Notes: a model not told the origin generated them from the sequence alone. Counted from the stretch's first letter, positions 48,872 through 61,188 are shown. The stretch is 64,000 nucleotides of DNA from Artemisia argyi (GCA_030686995.1 CM060702.1:70875354-70939353), one strand, 5' to 3'. Program-made: numbers and translations.

Positions 48872-49956
48872 GGTTAAAGGATAGTAATAACATAGGTGTA
48901 GATAAGTAGTATTCAAAATAATGACTAGAGAAATAAGGTTAATGACATGAAAAATAGTGAGTACTTAGTAATTGGATTGTCAGAGACTAATAATACATGG
49001 TGGTCACTAATTAGTACAAGAGTAGTGATTAGCATGCCTAATTTTATGACTAAAAAATATTATCATACATTTGACAAGATCAATGGTAAGTTTGAGGAGA
49101 GATAAATTATGCAATCCATGTGTTAAATAATGAATGGATTAGATATAATAGTTGGCACATGAGTTAGGTATCCAAATCATTTCTCTTAGTACAATTGACA
49201 ACGATTATTAGTCAGCTCCTACTTGTGGTAAAGTTGAGGAGAGCACCAAGAAGAAGGTAGAGTATTAGATATGATATTCCCGCTTGTTCAAACCTTTTGT
49301 GGAGATGTTGACTCAAGTGAGTAAAATGAAACCTTAGTTGATGACGTAAATGTCAAGGTCCCGTGTTGATAGAACTATCCATAGAAGTCCAAAAATCAAC
49401 CTCATCCTAATTATGTCTTAGTTTGGACCCGAAAGACAAAAAGTGAATGAATATTATGAGTGTGCCTTAGTTACCAATGCATTTGTTGTTGCAACAAGCC
49501 AAGAAATATTGAAAATTCTTGGAAACTAAATCAAGGCGTCCTAGTGATGATAAATGGTCAAACCTCCCAAGTATAAGCAACTGATAATCTGCAACTTATT
49601 ACTCTGTTAAAGATGAAATCCTGGTTAAAAGCAAGAGGCACAATGTGCGATATGCAATTTGTGATTTTGATTTCAAAAAGGTATTCTATCCTATTGCTCG
49701 TCATATGTTTATTATCGTTGTGCCTTTGATTGTTTCTTTGAAAATTTGAAGTTGAAAGCCTGAAACAAATGAATATCATCAAATACATGTGTTTTCATAG
49801 TCTTCTTGAATTATAGATGAACATCTGGCAATCAATGTATTTAGAATCCTTGAAAGAAAGACGATGTATGCAAATTGAAGAAGTCATTGTATTGATTAAA
49901 TTAGTCTCCTCAACAATGGTATAGAAGGTACTTTGTTTCCTTCATCGTTTGACAAG
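48872..49956. other. Spacer, no gene recognised
   Basis: AT-rich sequence with many stops in all frames. Some stretches look like very old coding sequence, but I could not match them to a family. Confidence 0.35.
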
Positions 49957-49964
49957 GCTACAAC

Positions 49965-50157
49965 TAGGGCGGAGCCAGAAAATTTTGCTCGATGGGCACA
50001 TTTTAATTAATTTTGAAAGCTACACTACAAACTGGTTCTTAAGGGGGGGGGGGGGGGGGGGGGGCAAACATCCAGATATTTTAGAAAATTTTACACTACA
50101 ATTTTTTTCGCTAAGGGGGCACGTGACCCATGTGACCCATCCTTGTCTTCGCCCCTG
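49965..50157. mobile_element. hAT-type MITE, 193 bases
   Basis: Ends TAGGGCGGAG and CTTCGCCCCTG (near inverted repeats) are flanked by GCTACAAC at 49957-49964 and 50158-50165. It carries a run of more than 20 G at about 50043-50064. Confidence 0.8.
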
Positions 50158-50165
50158 GCTACAAC

Positions 50166-50715
50166 CGTTGTAAGTTGTAACTATGATTAGTAAGTTTATC
50201 CCCCAAAAAAAATGTATACTTCCTTTTGTATGGTGTGTTGTATGGACAACAGCTTTACTATTACACACTTGCACCTAGAAAAATATAAATTAAACGTATT
50301 AAGATCACCTTAGATGTAAATTTGAGATGAGATATTAGAATCTTTTCTTGGAATCAGATGGTAAGGGTTGCAATTCTTGACATAAGATAAAACATGACAT
50401 ATGGCTGACAAAAAAAATAAATAGGTTACCGTGGTGCCTAAACATGTTTTAGGATTGCATTTGGATCAATTCATTTACCTTGTTTATAAACAGGATTTTC
50501 CGAGTTTTGTGTGGAATAAACGGATCAGTCTGTGACACGTTAAATACTTTTCCAAAAACATATAAAAGATATTTGGTCATATTAAAAGGCTTAACAAACC
50601 AACGCGATTAAACCTTGGCCCATGTCAGTTTTTTTAGATACAGACGTTTACATTAACCCGATTAGTATGTTCAGCCCATGTATATGTCAACCCATCTATA
50701 CTACTAATTAATTGG
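50166..50715. other. Spacer, no gene recognised
   Basis: No open frame or repeat that I can support. Confidence 0.4.
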
Positions 50716-50720
50716 AAAAC

Positions 50721-52062
50721 TAATGCGTTATTTCATCCTGTTTTAAATTTATAAAGTTGGAGATATTAGGACTAACACATACTCACGGGCAGTGTACCCG
50801 GTCATGTGAAGTATAGCCTTAGATAAGTCCGAGTGTCGTCCCAAGAGTTGTTGTCCTGACAAAACAAGGTAAATACTAAAAAGGGATATGATATATGAAA
50901 AGATATGAGAACAAAACATAATTAAACAGAATTAGAATTAAAGACAAGATAACCAAAAAGGATAACAAATTAAGATATGAAGGTTTATAAAGTCCTACGT
51001 TCATAATTCTATATAGTGGGTAAAAATAAACTAGACTCATTTGTCAATTCGTCTAGTCCTATTTCCCATAGACTCCTACTCCGATATCTAAGGATTGAAC
51101 CTTAGTGATTGATGAAGGTCTCCGGATGACTATGTTAAGTCATTAAGTGCCATGTTTAATAGACTTGTTTAGGTGAAACCCGGCTGGTCGGAACTTAGGT
51201 TTCCTCTAACTTCTTAAGCTTTTCTACATGATAAGTGCTCGTTCGTTGAAATTCGCACATGAGGGGCAAAAGTACTATGGCCAATTCCCTTTATCCCTCA
51301 CTACCCATTCGTCCAAGGTCCTATGGTTAATTCTCCCGGCTTCCTAGAAACTATTAGGATTTAGGATTTAAAACTACCGAAACAAAAGGATTACAAACAA
51401 GCAAAGAAAACTTCTATATTGATAATCATAATAAACTAAACCAAATCTTAATCAACAAAGTAAATTCATCCAAAATTAAACATAAAAAATAATGGAATTC
51501 AAACTTAAATTAGACTAGGATTTCTCCTAGCTAATGTTGCTCCTTCGGTCTCCTTCGGTCTTCATTCTTCTTCTGGGTCGTTCTCCCCAAACTCTAGTGA
51601 GGTTTGGGAAAGGGGAGATATCTGGAATGATGAAATTCATCTGGTATTTATAATTCTCGACTTAACTATGGCGTAGCTATTAGGTTAAACTACGTCATAG
51701 TCTTTGTAAATCATATCTACGCCGTAGCTTGATTAGTAGCTACGGTCGTAGAACTCTCGTTAGCATATTTACACCGTAGCTTGTTAGAGTGCTACGGCGT
51801 AACCTTCATTCCTCATGGCTTACGGCGTAGCTTTATTGACAAACTAGGCCGTAGTGTAGTGACTTCATAAATCCAACCTTTAGTGAAACCAATTCTTTGG
51901 CAAAATAAGTTCAAATAGTCATCAAAACTGTTCATTTGCTCTTTTCATGTCCTGAAATGAAATATAAAGAAATAAGAGCATAAATGAAGGTAATTAAACA
52001 TAATATAATGTCATAATGGGGGAAATTGATGCTAAGAGTATCAGGATTATTTGATGTTATCA
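50721..52062 (-). repeat. 3' LTR of the Athila-like element
   Basis: 1342 bases; starts TAATGCG where the other LTR has TGATGCG, and ends GTTATCA. A TATTTATAA box (TATA on the minus strand) lies at 51645-51653, next to a cluster of CTACGCCGTAG-type motifs at about 51667-51850. Confidence 0.85.
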
Positions 52063-52076
52063 AATATCCCCCTACT
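52063..52076 (-). promoter_or_regulatory. Polypurine tract of the Athila-like element
   Basis: On the minus strand, GTAGGGGGATATT lies directly before the 3' LTR. Confidence 0.6.
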
Positions 52077-53859
52077 TAAACTCTACTTGTCCTTAAGTAG
52101 AACGGATTAACTATAAAAGAGTATCTTCCTTATCATTTAGAAATACAAGTCTTGATTACTACAAATGCTAGAACAATTTAAAGTCGAACACCTCTCGAAA
52201 TGAAGGATAGAAATTCACTCATACTCTCCCTATTCTAAGTGTCTAATTTCGGGGTGCTCTCTCTAATACGCACAGTCATAGCATGTTTTCTATCATAAGT
52301 TTGGAATTTACACAAAACTCCACCACTAGAGCTAAAGTTAAAACAATATTCGAAGGCAATATTGGGTTAATAAGGTTTAAGGGTGTAAAGTCGTTACTAT
52401 CATACTATGGCGAAGGCAACAAAGACCATTGATACCTGACCGGAACGCCGGGCAAGACACCAATGACTGCTAGATTCCCTCACCTAAGTACGACTCACGG
52501 CTATAAGGATAAGACATGGGATATTTTAAATGGTGAAAAAGGAAAAATCAAAACAAATAATCTTTAGATTTCAACCGAGTCGTCACCTATTGCCTTTTGT
52601 CCAAAAACTCCAAGCTACGAACCATAATTAGTGTGCTTATAGGTTGTACACACTTTCTTCAACGTCTTCTCTGATCAATGATACGAGCCACAGTTGATGG
52701 CTCAAGATAAGCTCTTATTATTGTGCTTATACATTGGGCACAATTTCTTTTATTCACATACATTTTTTTTCTTTCAAAAAAGCAAAACTTTCATCCCTCC
52801 CACTTGAGATTAACTTGTGATGAATGTTGGGGGATCTTCAAACATAACACCTTGTTTTCATGAGCTATGGACTTTAGGAAAACGGAAACTTCTCGACTAA
52901 AAACATAAGATTACGCGGTAGGCTAAGGTATAAAGGTGTAATGAATATTATGGGGAAAGAAATGAAAGGATAGGCTCAAAAGAGTGTATCTATGGGTATC
53001 TTGCACTAAAGATGAGTGCAACAAAAGGGTTTTAAACATGGGGGTCGAAGAGTCGATGTGACTAATCGATAAACGCACACATATAGGCTATTTTGGTGAT
53101 AATCCTAAAATATTGCCTTCTAGTTTTGTTTCTTCCAAATGTATTAATAAAAACACATTACTCGTTTATAGTCTCGAAATGAAGTAAAAGCCAAGTTCTA
53201 AAGTCAACAATACTACCCGCACACTCAATATTTGGTGGATCTGGGTAAAGATTTAGGAAACAGAAAGGTTAAATCTCACCATGTAATCAAAGATTCTAGT
53301 GTGCTCAGCTAATAATTGATTCTAGTTTTGTAAAAAGGTGTGTCCAAAAAAAATTTTGAAATGGCACATTTTACTCATATATTACAAAACTAGATAAAGT
53401 GAGGACAAGTAATAATTTAAATGAATTGTGATTTCGCATTCTATTCCTATCCCCCCACTTAGTTTGTGCAAAGTCCCTTTTGTACAAAATAAAAAGGAAA
53501 AATAGAATAGAAATGAAAAAGAAGAACTCCCCTCACGAATTTCTCACAGGAAGTCAAGTCTAAGTCAAAGTCTGCTACCTGATACAAACTATGGCATAGG
53601 TCTATGGACCTTGCTATGCCGTAGTTCCAAAATATAGACAGTAGCCCTCTCAACTCACCAGGTCTGCTACGGCGTAGGGCAAAGACCAACTACGCCGTAT
53701 CAACAGTCTGCACTAAATCCAAAGCATGAAAAACCTGCAAATTACCAATCCTAAACGAAACATAGTTATTAGAAGCATACCAAATCCTAAATTATTACAG
53801 ACATAAGTTTAAATTGTATCAAAAGTAGAGATGGGACAATTGTTCAACACAAGGAGATT
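52077..53859. other. Non-coding internal region of the Athila-like element
   Basis: No pol-like coding sense on either strand. It contains CTACGGCGTAG at 53667 and close variants at about 53612 and 53690. Confidence 0.5.
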
Positions 53860-55287
53860 TCACTCTTGATTCTTGTTGTTATCCATGGGGATGCCAAATT
53901 GTGTAGTCGGGCCGTACGGGTCATAAGGAGCTGCTGAAGAACTTCCGGGATGCAAGAAACTGACGCCATGCTGAACACCCATGTCAGGCATGTTGGGCTA
54001 GTACACATACTTTGGCCCGTTCCAACGTGGGTGGCTAAGCTGCATGTGTTGGAGCATTTGGCTTGTTCGACCAGCATTCCATTTGATAGTAGTCATTCTG
54101 TTGTACCTGCAAGTTTCTAAAATCATTACAAAAACTATCAAACTAGGTGTTCATCCCAGAAACGATCGCCGTCATATCGTCCATGTCATTCCCAAAGTTC
54201 GCCATACTCATCTCCATTCTTCCCATTCGGCCATCAAACACTTGCATCCTCTCCATCATTGTCATGTTGGGGCAAACCCTAACATGTTCTTCTTCAGCTG
54301 CTCCCCGGCTTCCACTAGCCTGGGAGCTTCTTTCACCACTTGCTCCTCGCACCACCGGCCTCAAAATTGGCTCATTCAACGGGTTGTAGGTTATGATTCT
54401 AAACTCATCGAGCTTTGGAATACCAATCAAGGACGTCACAGCCGTCCTAGTCACCATCGACAAAGCTGCCATTGACATTAACCCAAAACTCCTAGCCATC
54501 TTTCCAACAAAATGGGCCCCCTGAATGTTACTACTCTGTTGTGCTCTTTTAGCTCTTCTAGTCATAAACCTAGCCAAATACCACGGGATGTTGATAAAGT
54601 CTCCTCCATCCATGCCATTCAAAAGAAACAAATCTTCCACCATCATTTTCTCACGTGTTGAATGTCTAGCACGGACAGAAACTGCTAAAAGCCTGTGTGC
54701 CAGTCGGCATATGGGAACCCTTATCGAGAGGTAGGAAGGAGGGGTCCTCAACTCATAACTAGTTGAACCAGAAATCTGATGATAGTAAGCTTGCGGGTTG
54801 TAATTGTGAGGTCTCTCCCTCAAGCAGATGTTGTAGTAGTCAGTAAAGGCGGCTGAATCAAGCTGTCTTCTAGAATAGAGCCCCATGGCCAGGATAAAGT
54901 CCCCCATGCTCATCTCACTTCGTATACCCACCAGTTGGAAAAACAAATAGTTTTCATTGATCCTAGTGATATTCTCCTAAAAGTCAATAGTGGACAAGAA
55001 CTCCCAAACATACTCCTGAATGACTAGCTCGTTGATTGTGAAAACCTTCAACCAAGCCTTGCAAACAAACCTTCCATTAGGACCATCATATTTGATATCA
55101 CAGAGCTTCTTTAGCTGTTTAGCGGCATCACCATCTTGTATAGTCTCGAATGAATCCATGCAAAGGGCCTCAGGAACCTCGATAGTCTTCCTCATCAATT
55201 GGCCAAGCTCTTTCTTGCAAATCCTTCTGCCCTCAGGGTCAAAGTTGAGAAACTTGAACCACTGAGCCAGATTTGCGACGTTCTTTC
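53860..55287 (-). pseudogene. Athila ORF1-like protein, broken
   Basis: On the minus strand the frame opens near 55285 (NLAQWFKFLNFDPEGRRI), passes KAWLKVFTINELVIQEYVWE and meets TAG at 54979-54977. It continues in the same frame with LVGIRSEMSMGDFILAMGLY, AYYHQISGSTSYELRTPP, ICRLAHRLLAVSVRARHST and MVEDLFLLNGMDGGDFINIP to a stop at 54143. A further piece (LSHPRWNGPKYVY) follows after an intron-like gap and has its own stop. The order matches the ORF1 of Athila elements, a gag-region protein of uncertain role. No ATG survives at the start. Confidence 0.65.
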
Positions 55288-56260
55288 CTCAAAAACATAT
55301 AAAAACTAAACAAATTAATTCTGTGTTTTCAGGATCTACGGTGTAGCTTCATTACCAGCTACGCCGTAGCTAAGTTTTATACTCTAACTATGGTGTGGTC
55401 CCATTAATAACTACGCCGTAGTTTTATAATTACATAAGTAATTCTTAACCCAAATACAAACTACGGCGTAGCCCTATAACTAGCTATGCCGTAGTTATCC
55501 TGCTGATATCGTTATCAAAGAAAACTATGATGGAATTGATCAATTAACTACGCCGTAACCATCAAAAATTCCCTCATAAGTTCAAAAATATGATTCCCAC
55601 TAAAAGTTTCAAAGGGCTAGGCTAACTCATTCGATTAGTACCAAATTAATCCAAACCCTAAAATTAGTTTAATAAATCAAAATCTTGAAACAAAATTAAC
55701 CATAGGTTTATAGAATCACAATGTAGGCTAGATTATAATCTAAAACACTGATCAATCCTAATCCTTAAACAATATCAAATAAAAACCCTAAAAATTAAAT
55801 AATTAATAAGAATAATCAAGGGAACAAATTAGGATGCTACCTGTCATTGTTGATGCAAAGGAATGGATTTAAACAAGATTTTACGAGAAAATTTTTCACA
55901 GAGGTGGCTCTTGATAATTTTGTGGTAAAAAGTGTGTGTGTGTCAAAGGGTCGTATTTATAATTTTCAGAAACTACAGCGTAGTTGTTTTAAGGTGCTAC
56001 GCCATAATCTCAAGATGAACAGTAAAAAAATTTATTTATACAATAATACTACGACGTAGAAGGTAATTATACTACGTCGTAGTTGTAATTTTTTTAATAA
56101 TAATTCATATTTTATCTAATAATGCAAATCACGAAATTGCGTACCTCATGATTGTATAACGAGGTTGAAGCTCGTGTGTAGATCGTTAATAAAATATGTG
56201 TCCTGATCTTTAATTTAATATTGCAAAAATTAAAAACATACCTTGAATTGCCTAAATAAA
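55288..56260. other. Leader of the Athila-like element
   Basis: Non-coding, between ORF1 and the primer-binding site. It has exact CTACG(G/C)CGTAG motifs at 55359, 55411 and 55461 and diverged ones at about 55336, 55484, 55547, 55975 and 56047. Confidence 0.5.
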
Positions 56261-56263
56261 CTG

Positions 56264-56288
56264 CTCCCCGGCAGCGGCACCAAAAACT
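56264..56288 (-). promoter_or_regulatory. Primer-binding site of the Athila-like element
   Basis: Minus-strand TGGTGCCGCTGCCGGGGAGC, five bases from the LTR end, close to the Athila consensus (TGGCGCCGTTGCCGGGGA, from memory). Confidence 0.7.
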
Positions 56289-57598
56289 TGATGCGTTATT
56301 TCATCATGTTTTAAATTTATAAAGTTGGAGATATTAGGACTAATACATACTCACGGGTAATGTACCCGGTCATGTGAAGTATAGCCTTAGATAAATCTGA
56401 GTGTCGTCCCAAGAGTTGTTCTGGCAAAACAAGGTAAATACTAAAAGGGGATATGATATATGCAAAGATATGAGAACAAAACATAATTAAGCAAAATTAG
56501 AACTAAAGACAAGATAACCAAAAAGGATAAAAATTAAGATATGAAGGTTTAGAAAGTCCAACGTTCATAATTCTATATAGTGGGTAAAAATCAACTAGAC
56601 TCATTTGTCAATTCGTCTAGTCCTATTTCCCATAGACTCCTACTCCGATATCTAAGGATTGAACCTTAGTGATTGACGGAGGTCGCCGGATGACTATGTT
56701 GAGTCATTAAGTGCCATGTTTAGGTGAAACCCGGCTGGTCGGAACTTAGGTTTCCTCTAACTTCTTAAGCTTTTCTACCTGATAAGTGTCCGTTCGTTGA
56801 AATTCTCACATAAGGGGCAAAAGTACTACGGCCAATTCCCTTTATCCCGCACAACCCATTCGTCCAAGGTCCTATGGTTAATTCTCCCGGCTTCCTAGAA
56901 ACTATCAGGCTTTAAAACTACCGAAACAAAAGGATTACAAACACGCAAAGAAAACTTCTATATTGATAATCATAATAAACTAAACCAAATCTTAATCAAC
57001 AAAGTAAATTCATCCAAAATTAAACATAAAACATAATGGAATTCAAACTTGAATTACACTAGGATTTCTCCTAGCTAATGTTGCTCCTTCGATCTTCTTA
57101 GGTCTTCATTCTTCTTCTGGGTCGTTCTCCCAAAACCCTAGTGAGGTTTGGGAAAGGGGAGATATTTGGAATGATGAAATTCGTCCGGTATTTATAATGC
57201 TTGACTTAACTACGGCGTAGCTATTTGGTTAAACTATGACGTATTCTTTCTAAATCATAACTACGCCGTAGCTTGATTAGTAGCTACGGTCGTAGAACTC
57301 TCGTTAGCATATTTACGCCGTAGCTTGTAAGAGTGCTACAACGTATCCTTCATTCCTCATGGCTTACGACGTAGCTTTATTGACAAGCTAGGCTGTAGTG
57401 TAGTGTCTTCATAAATCCAATCTCTAGTGAAACAAATTCTTCAGCAAAATAAGTTCAAATAGTCATCAAAACCGTTCATTTGCTCTTTTCATGTCCTGAA
57501 ATGAAATATAAAGAAATAAGAGCATAAATGAAGGTAATTAAACATAATATAATGTCATAATGTGGGGATTGATGCTAAGAATATATTTGATGTTATCA
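56289..57598 (-). repeat. 5' LTR of the Athila-like element
   Basis: 1310 bases, TGATGCG to GTTATCA, closely matching 50721-52062 with scattered substitutions and small indels. TATTTATAAT at 57188-57197 is the TATA box on the minus strand; exact motifs at 57210 and 57261 lie just upstream of it in the direction of transcription. Confidence 0.85.
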
Positions 57599-57603
57599 AA
57601 AAC

Positions 57604-57694
57604 TTTTTACTAAAAAACTCTCTAAATAAGAAATGTACATTGACTAATCTACCTTTACTTACTTATGTTACTAATTATTTAACAATTTGAATGT

Positions 57695-57765
<71 letters not shown>

Positions 57766-58114
57766 ACACATATTAAGTTAAACATACATACACCTCACTT
57801 TCTCTTCTCTCCAAACCAGATATGTGATGTGTTAGATTTTACTAAAACCGATTAGTAGGTTTTTAGTTATGTGTGGTATTACAACTGGTTTCTTGGTGGA
57901 TTTTTGGTTATGTGGGGTATTACAACCGTTTATGTATTTCGTGGTTTAACGTGCAGATCTAGCTGTTTTATGATCGGATCTAGCCTTTTTACGGCAATTT
58001 TCTTGATGGGTTTCAGCTGTAAGCCGGTTTCTAGTGACTTTCTTGATGGGTTTTCGGTTATGTGTAGCATTACAACCGGTTTCTTGCCAAATAGCCATTC
58101 TTGGTTATGTGTGA
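57604..58114. other. Spacer with CT repeat and a short tandem array
   Basis: CT repeats at 57699-57750 followed by CA at 57751-57764. Between 57866 and 58110 phrases such as ggttatgtgtggtattacaa and tttcttggtgggttt recur, a degenerate tandem array. No gene. Confidence 0.6.
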
Positions 58115-59227
58115 TGTTAATACAAATATCGCCTAAAAACGTTATTTATATTTTACGATCTTTGCTAAGTTTTGTTAACGACAAAATATAAACTTTAGTT
58201 TCTAAGTAAAACTTAATTTTAGTTTAAAGACTTGCATAATTAGACATTTGCTACATTTTACATTTCACATAAAACACAACACTTTTTATATTTATTAAAA
58301 TAGAAAAATGTTAACATAACATCATACATTTATGGTAAGCTTGTGTGTTTGACTTACCATAACCTCTTACACATTTTTGGAAGCTTTCTTCTTTTGCTTT
58401 AATGTGTTTGACTAGGATTTAGTTGATGTGACCTTGGTTGGTTTGAATGATTTATTGCAAAACCAACTACAAGCCTGGCGGAACCCTGGGGGTACACGGG
58501 CGGAACCCATCTGAGGGTTCCGCCGTATCCGCCAGACATGCAGAAGGTTTTGCTATAAATACCAAGCCATATGTTTGAATTTTAGCTTTATCACTCTACA
58601 TTAGATTTTCACACACACATACATTCATTCTTTCATCTAACCCTTTAAAATTTCATTTCTATGTGAAGTTTCTTTTGTAGCAAAGAAGTTCACAAGTTCA
58701 TGTAAAGTTACAAGTATTCAACACAACGTTGCAAGACTTGTTAGCTTAGCATCGTGTAGACTTTGTGTAGTTTACACTTCATTTGATTGTGTATTTTCAG
58801 TAGTGATCGGTTAGTATTTTAGTCCTCAAAATACAAAGTGTGACGGGAGTTGTTGTACCCTTGTAAAAGAACTAACGGGAGTGGTTGTACCCTTGTTAAA
58901 GAACTCGACATCTAGCTTAGTGTCGGTAAACGTGTATAAGCGACGTGTAAGGTTTTCTCCGCCGGTGAAAGGAGCTTGTTGACTAGTGAAAGAAACTCTC
59001 GAGTTGGATACTCGGGGCATGGACGTAGGGCAAGGAAAAAGAGTCCTTGTAGCCGAACCACGATAAATACTCGTGTTGTGGTTTGATCATTTCTTTCTTT
59101 ATACTTGCATGTTATATATTGTGTTTGTGTTCATATCTTTGATTAAATGGAAAGTTTCAAAAGATAATCAAACAAGTTTAAAGTTTTTAAACGGTAAACT
59201 ATTCAACCCCACTTCTAGTTTTCCACA
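58115..59227 (+). repeat. 5' LTR of the second Sirevirus-like element
   Basis: 1113 bases, TGTTAATACAAATATCGCC to TTCCACA; about 280 bases shorter than the LTR at 42694. It holds a hairpin at 58499-58524, another GGCGGAACCC at 58477, and TATAAATA at 58554-58561. The primer-binding site after it reads TGGCATCAAGAGC, which departs from the standard TGGTATCAGAGC. Confidence 0.8.
58477..58561 (+). promoter_or_regulatory. LTR promoter: hairpin box plus TATA box
   Basis: GGCGGAACCC at 58477-58486; GGCGGAACCC at 58499-58508 paired with GGGTTCCGCC at 58515-58524 (six-base loop); TATAAATA at 58554-58561. The geometry is the same as at 43092-43154. Confidence 0.65.
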
Positions 59228-59294
59228 ATTGGCATCAAGAGCTACGTTACTCAAGATTTTAAAATATATTGTGTTTTAAAATTTGAAACGATCC

Positions 59295-60719
59295 ATGGAT
59301 TTTGAAAATTACAAAGAAGGGCAATCTATGCAAAGACCACCACTTTTTGAAGCAAATGGTTTTATATATTGGAAAAACTGTTTTGAAACTTACGTGAAAT
59401 CTAAAGATATAGATTTATGGTATATAATCATTGATGGTGATAATATAGCTACTAATAGTAAAGATGATGATCAAAAGAAATTGATTGCCAAGAATAATGA
59501 AGCTAAAATGATGTTTTACAATTCTTTGCCTAAGAAAGAATATGAAAGAGTCGTTATATGTAAAACCGCCAAAGATATTTGGCAATCTTTAATAGTCACT
59601 CATCAAGGAAACTCACAAGTTAAGGATAACAAAATTGATCTTATTCTTCAACAATATGAACAATTTGTTATTCCCGAAGATGAGATAATTGATAGTGCAT
59701 TTACTAGGTTTAACACTATTATTACTTCACTTAAAGCACTTGATGAATCTTTTTGTAGCAAGAATTTTGTCAGGAAAATCCTTAGAGCACTTCATCCGAA
59801 GTGGAGAGCAAAAGTGACGGCAATTGAAGAATCCAAGGATCTTTCAAGCATGTCACTTGACGAGCTAATTGGAAATCTCAAAGTTCATGAAATGGTAATG
59901 GAAAAAGATTCGGAAATAGTTAAAGACAAGAAAGAAAAGGTTAACTCCATTGCCTTGAAAGCTAGAGTCCAATCAAGTGATGATGAAGAATCTACTTCGG
60001 ATAGTGATGATGAAGAATATGTTATGGCCGTTAGAGACTTCAAGAAGTTCTTTCGTAGACGAGGAAAGTTTGTAAGGCAACCTAAAGATGACAAGAAAAC
60101 CTTCCGAAAAGATCGTGATGATAGGAAAGGAAAGGTTGAAAGGAAATGCTATAGGTGTGGAGACACAAGTCATCTCGTAGGAGAATGTCCAAAACCACCC
60201 AAAAGCAAGTCTCAACAAGCCTTTGTGGGTGGTGCTTGGAGTGACTATGAAGGAGATGACGATGAGCCAAAGAATGATGATATTTCTCTCATGGCTCACG
60301 ACTCAAATGAGGTACTCTCCGACTCATCTTATTCTTCTATTGATGATGAAACCTTACAAAAAGAATATAACAAACTTTGTGAATTGAGCTTAAAAATCAT
60401 AAACAAAAATAAGTTTTTGAAAACTAAAAAGGAGTTTTTAGAAAATGAAGTTTATGAGTTAAAAGAAAAAGCAAAGAGATTAGAAAAGAGTAAAGGTATT
60501 GACACATCGTGCAAATCATGTGAAGAGCTTAAACTCGAAGTTGAGAGACTTAAAATTACTCAAAATGATCTAATAAAACAAACCACAAAGTTTAAGAAGT
60601 TCGATAAGAGCATTTCTTGTGCGGATGAAATTATGAAACTTCAAAAGTCACCATTTGATAAAACAGGACTAGGTTTCATGAAATTAGAAACTTCAAAGAG
60701 TCAAACGAAACAAGAAAAG
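59295..60719 (+). CDS. Sirevirus-like gag, cut by a Copia insertion
   Basis: ATG at 59295 (ccATGG context) opens MDFENYKEGQSMQRPPLFE. The capsid-like UBN2 region includes CKTAKDIWQSLIVTHQGN and FTRFNTIITSLKALDESF; a CCHC zinc knuckle (CYRCGDTSHLVGEC) sits near residue 285; a coiled-coil stretch (LENEVYELKEKAKRLEKSKG) follows. The frame reads into the LTR of the inserted element and stops after five more codons. About 475 residues of gag are intact. This gag packages element RNA in virus-like particles; coiled coils after the knuckle are known in Sirevirus gag. Confidence 0.8.
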
Positions 60720-61188
60720 TGTTGGGAATTCTGTTAAGTAAGAATTCTGCTGACTGTTTCTGCTGAAGAGCTGGTTCCTGTTGAAGCAGTGTATCTACTG
60801 AAGACTAGTTTCAGCATTATTAGTATCTGTGGATATATTATTTCCGTATTTTATGTATTATAGTTTGGATATGCATGAGTTTATTTAGGAAGTGATAATG
60901 CATATCTTTTAGAAGTTTTAGAATATACGTTTCTTGGGAAACAGTTTAGGGTTCCTTGTGTATAAAAGGAACACACGATTATGTATTGAGGAACGTTTAG
61001 AAAACACTTTTCATTATTATTAAAAAAGATCCATAGAGGATCAAGAGTTCTTAGTATTACACTTGTATTTGTTTCCGCTTTAAAATACAAGATACAGAGA
61101 TTGTCTATTAGTGTGTTATTGATTACAGTAACATAGCTAACGATTCTAGAGTGCTCAAGAAGATCTATCAAGGTCTTATAGCTCAACA
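60720..61188 (+). repeat. 5' LTR of the Copia element
   Basis: 469 bases from TGTTGGGAATTCTG to GCTCAACA. Confidence 0.75.

Larger units (their letters stand above)
50721..57598 (-). mobile_element. Athila-like LTR retrotransposon, minus strand, without pol
   Basis: Two long LTRs (50721-52062 and 56289-57598) flank 4.2 kb; the whole is bounded by AAAAC at 50716-50720 and 57599-57603. The primer-binding site TGGTGCCGCTGCCGGGGAGC (minus strand, 56283-56264) is of the kind used by Athila-type Ty3 elements. In minus orientation, ORF1 comes first and then 1.8 kb without coding sense. No reverse transcriptase or integrase is present, so it is a non-autonomous derivative. Confidence 0.8.
58115..60719 (+). 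mobile_element. Second Sirevirus-like element, 5' part, interrupted at 60720
   Basis: LTR (58115-59227), primer-binding site and gag of the same family as the element at 34821-44085. A Copia element is inserted near the end of gag; whatever follows it lies beyond the window, so I cannot tell whether pol is present in this copy. Confidence 0.75.

Noticed and set aside
49470..49800. Possible remnant of Copia RNase H
   Set aside because: Only vague similarity in short pieces; not enough to support a call.
53844..54475. Several short frames on both strands in the Athila-like element
   Set aside because: Shadows of the ORF1 reading on the minus strand.
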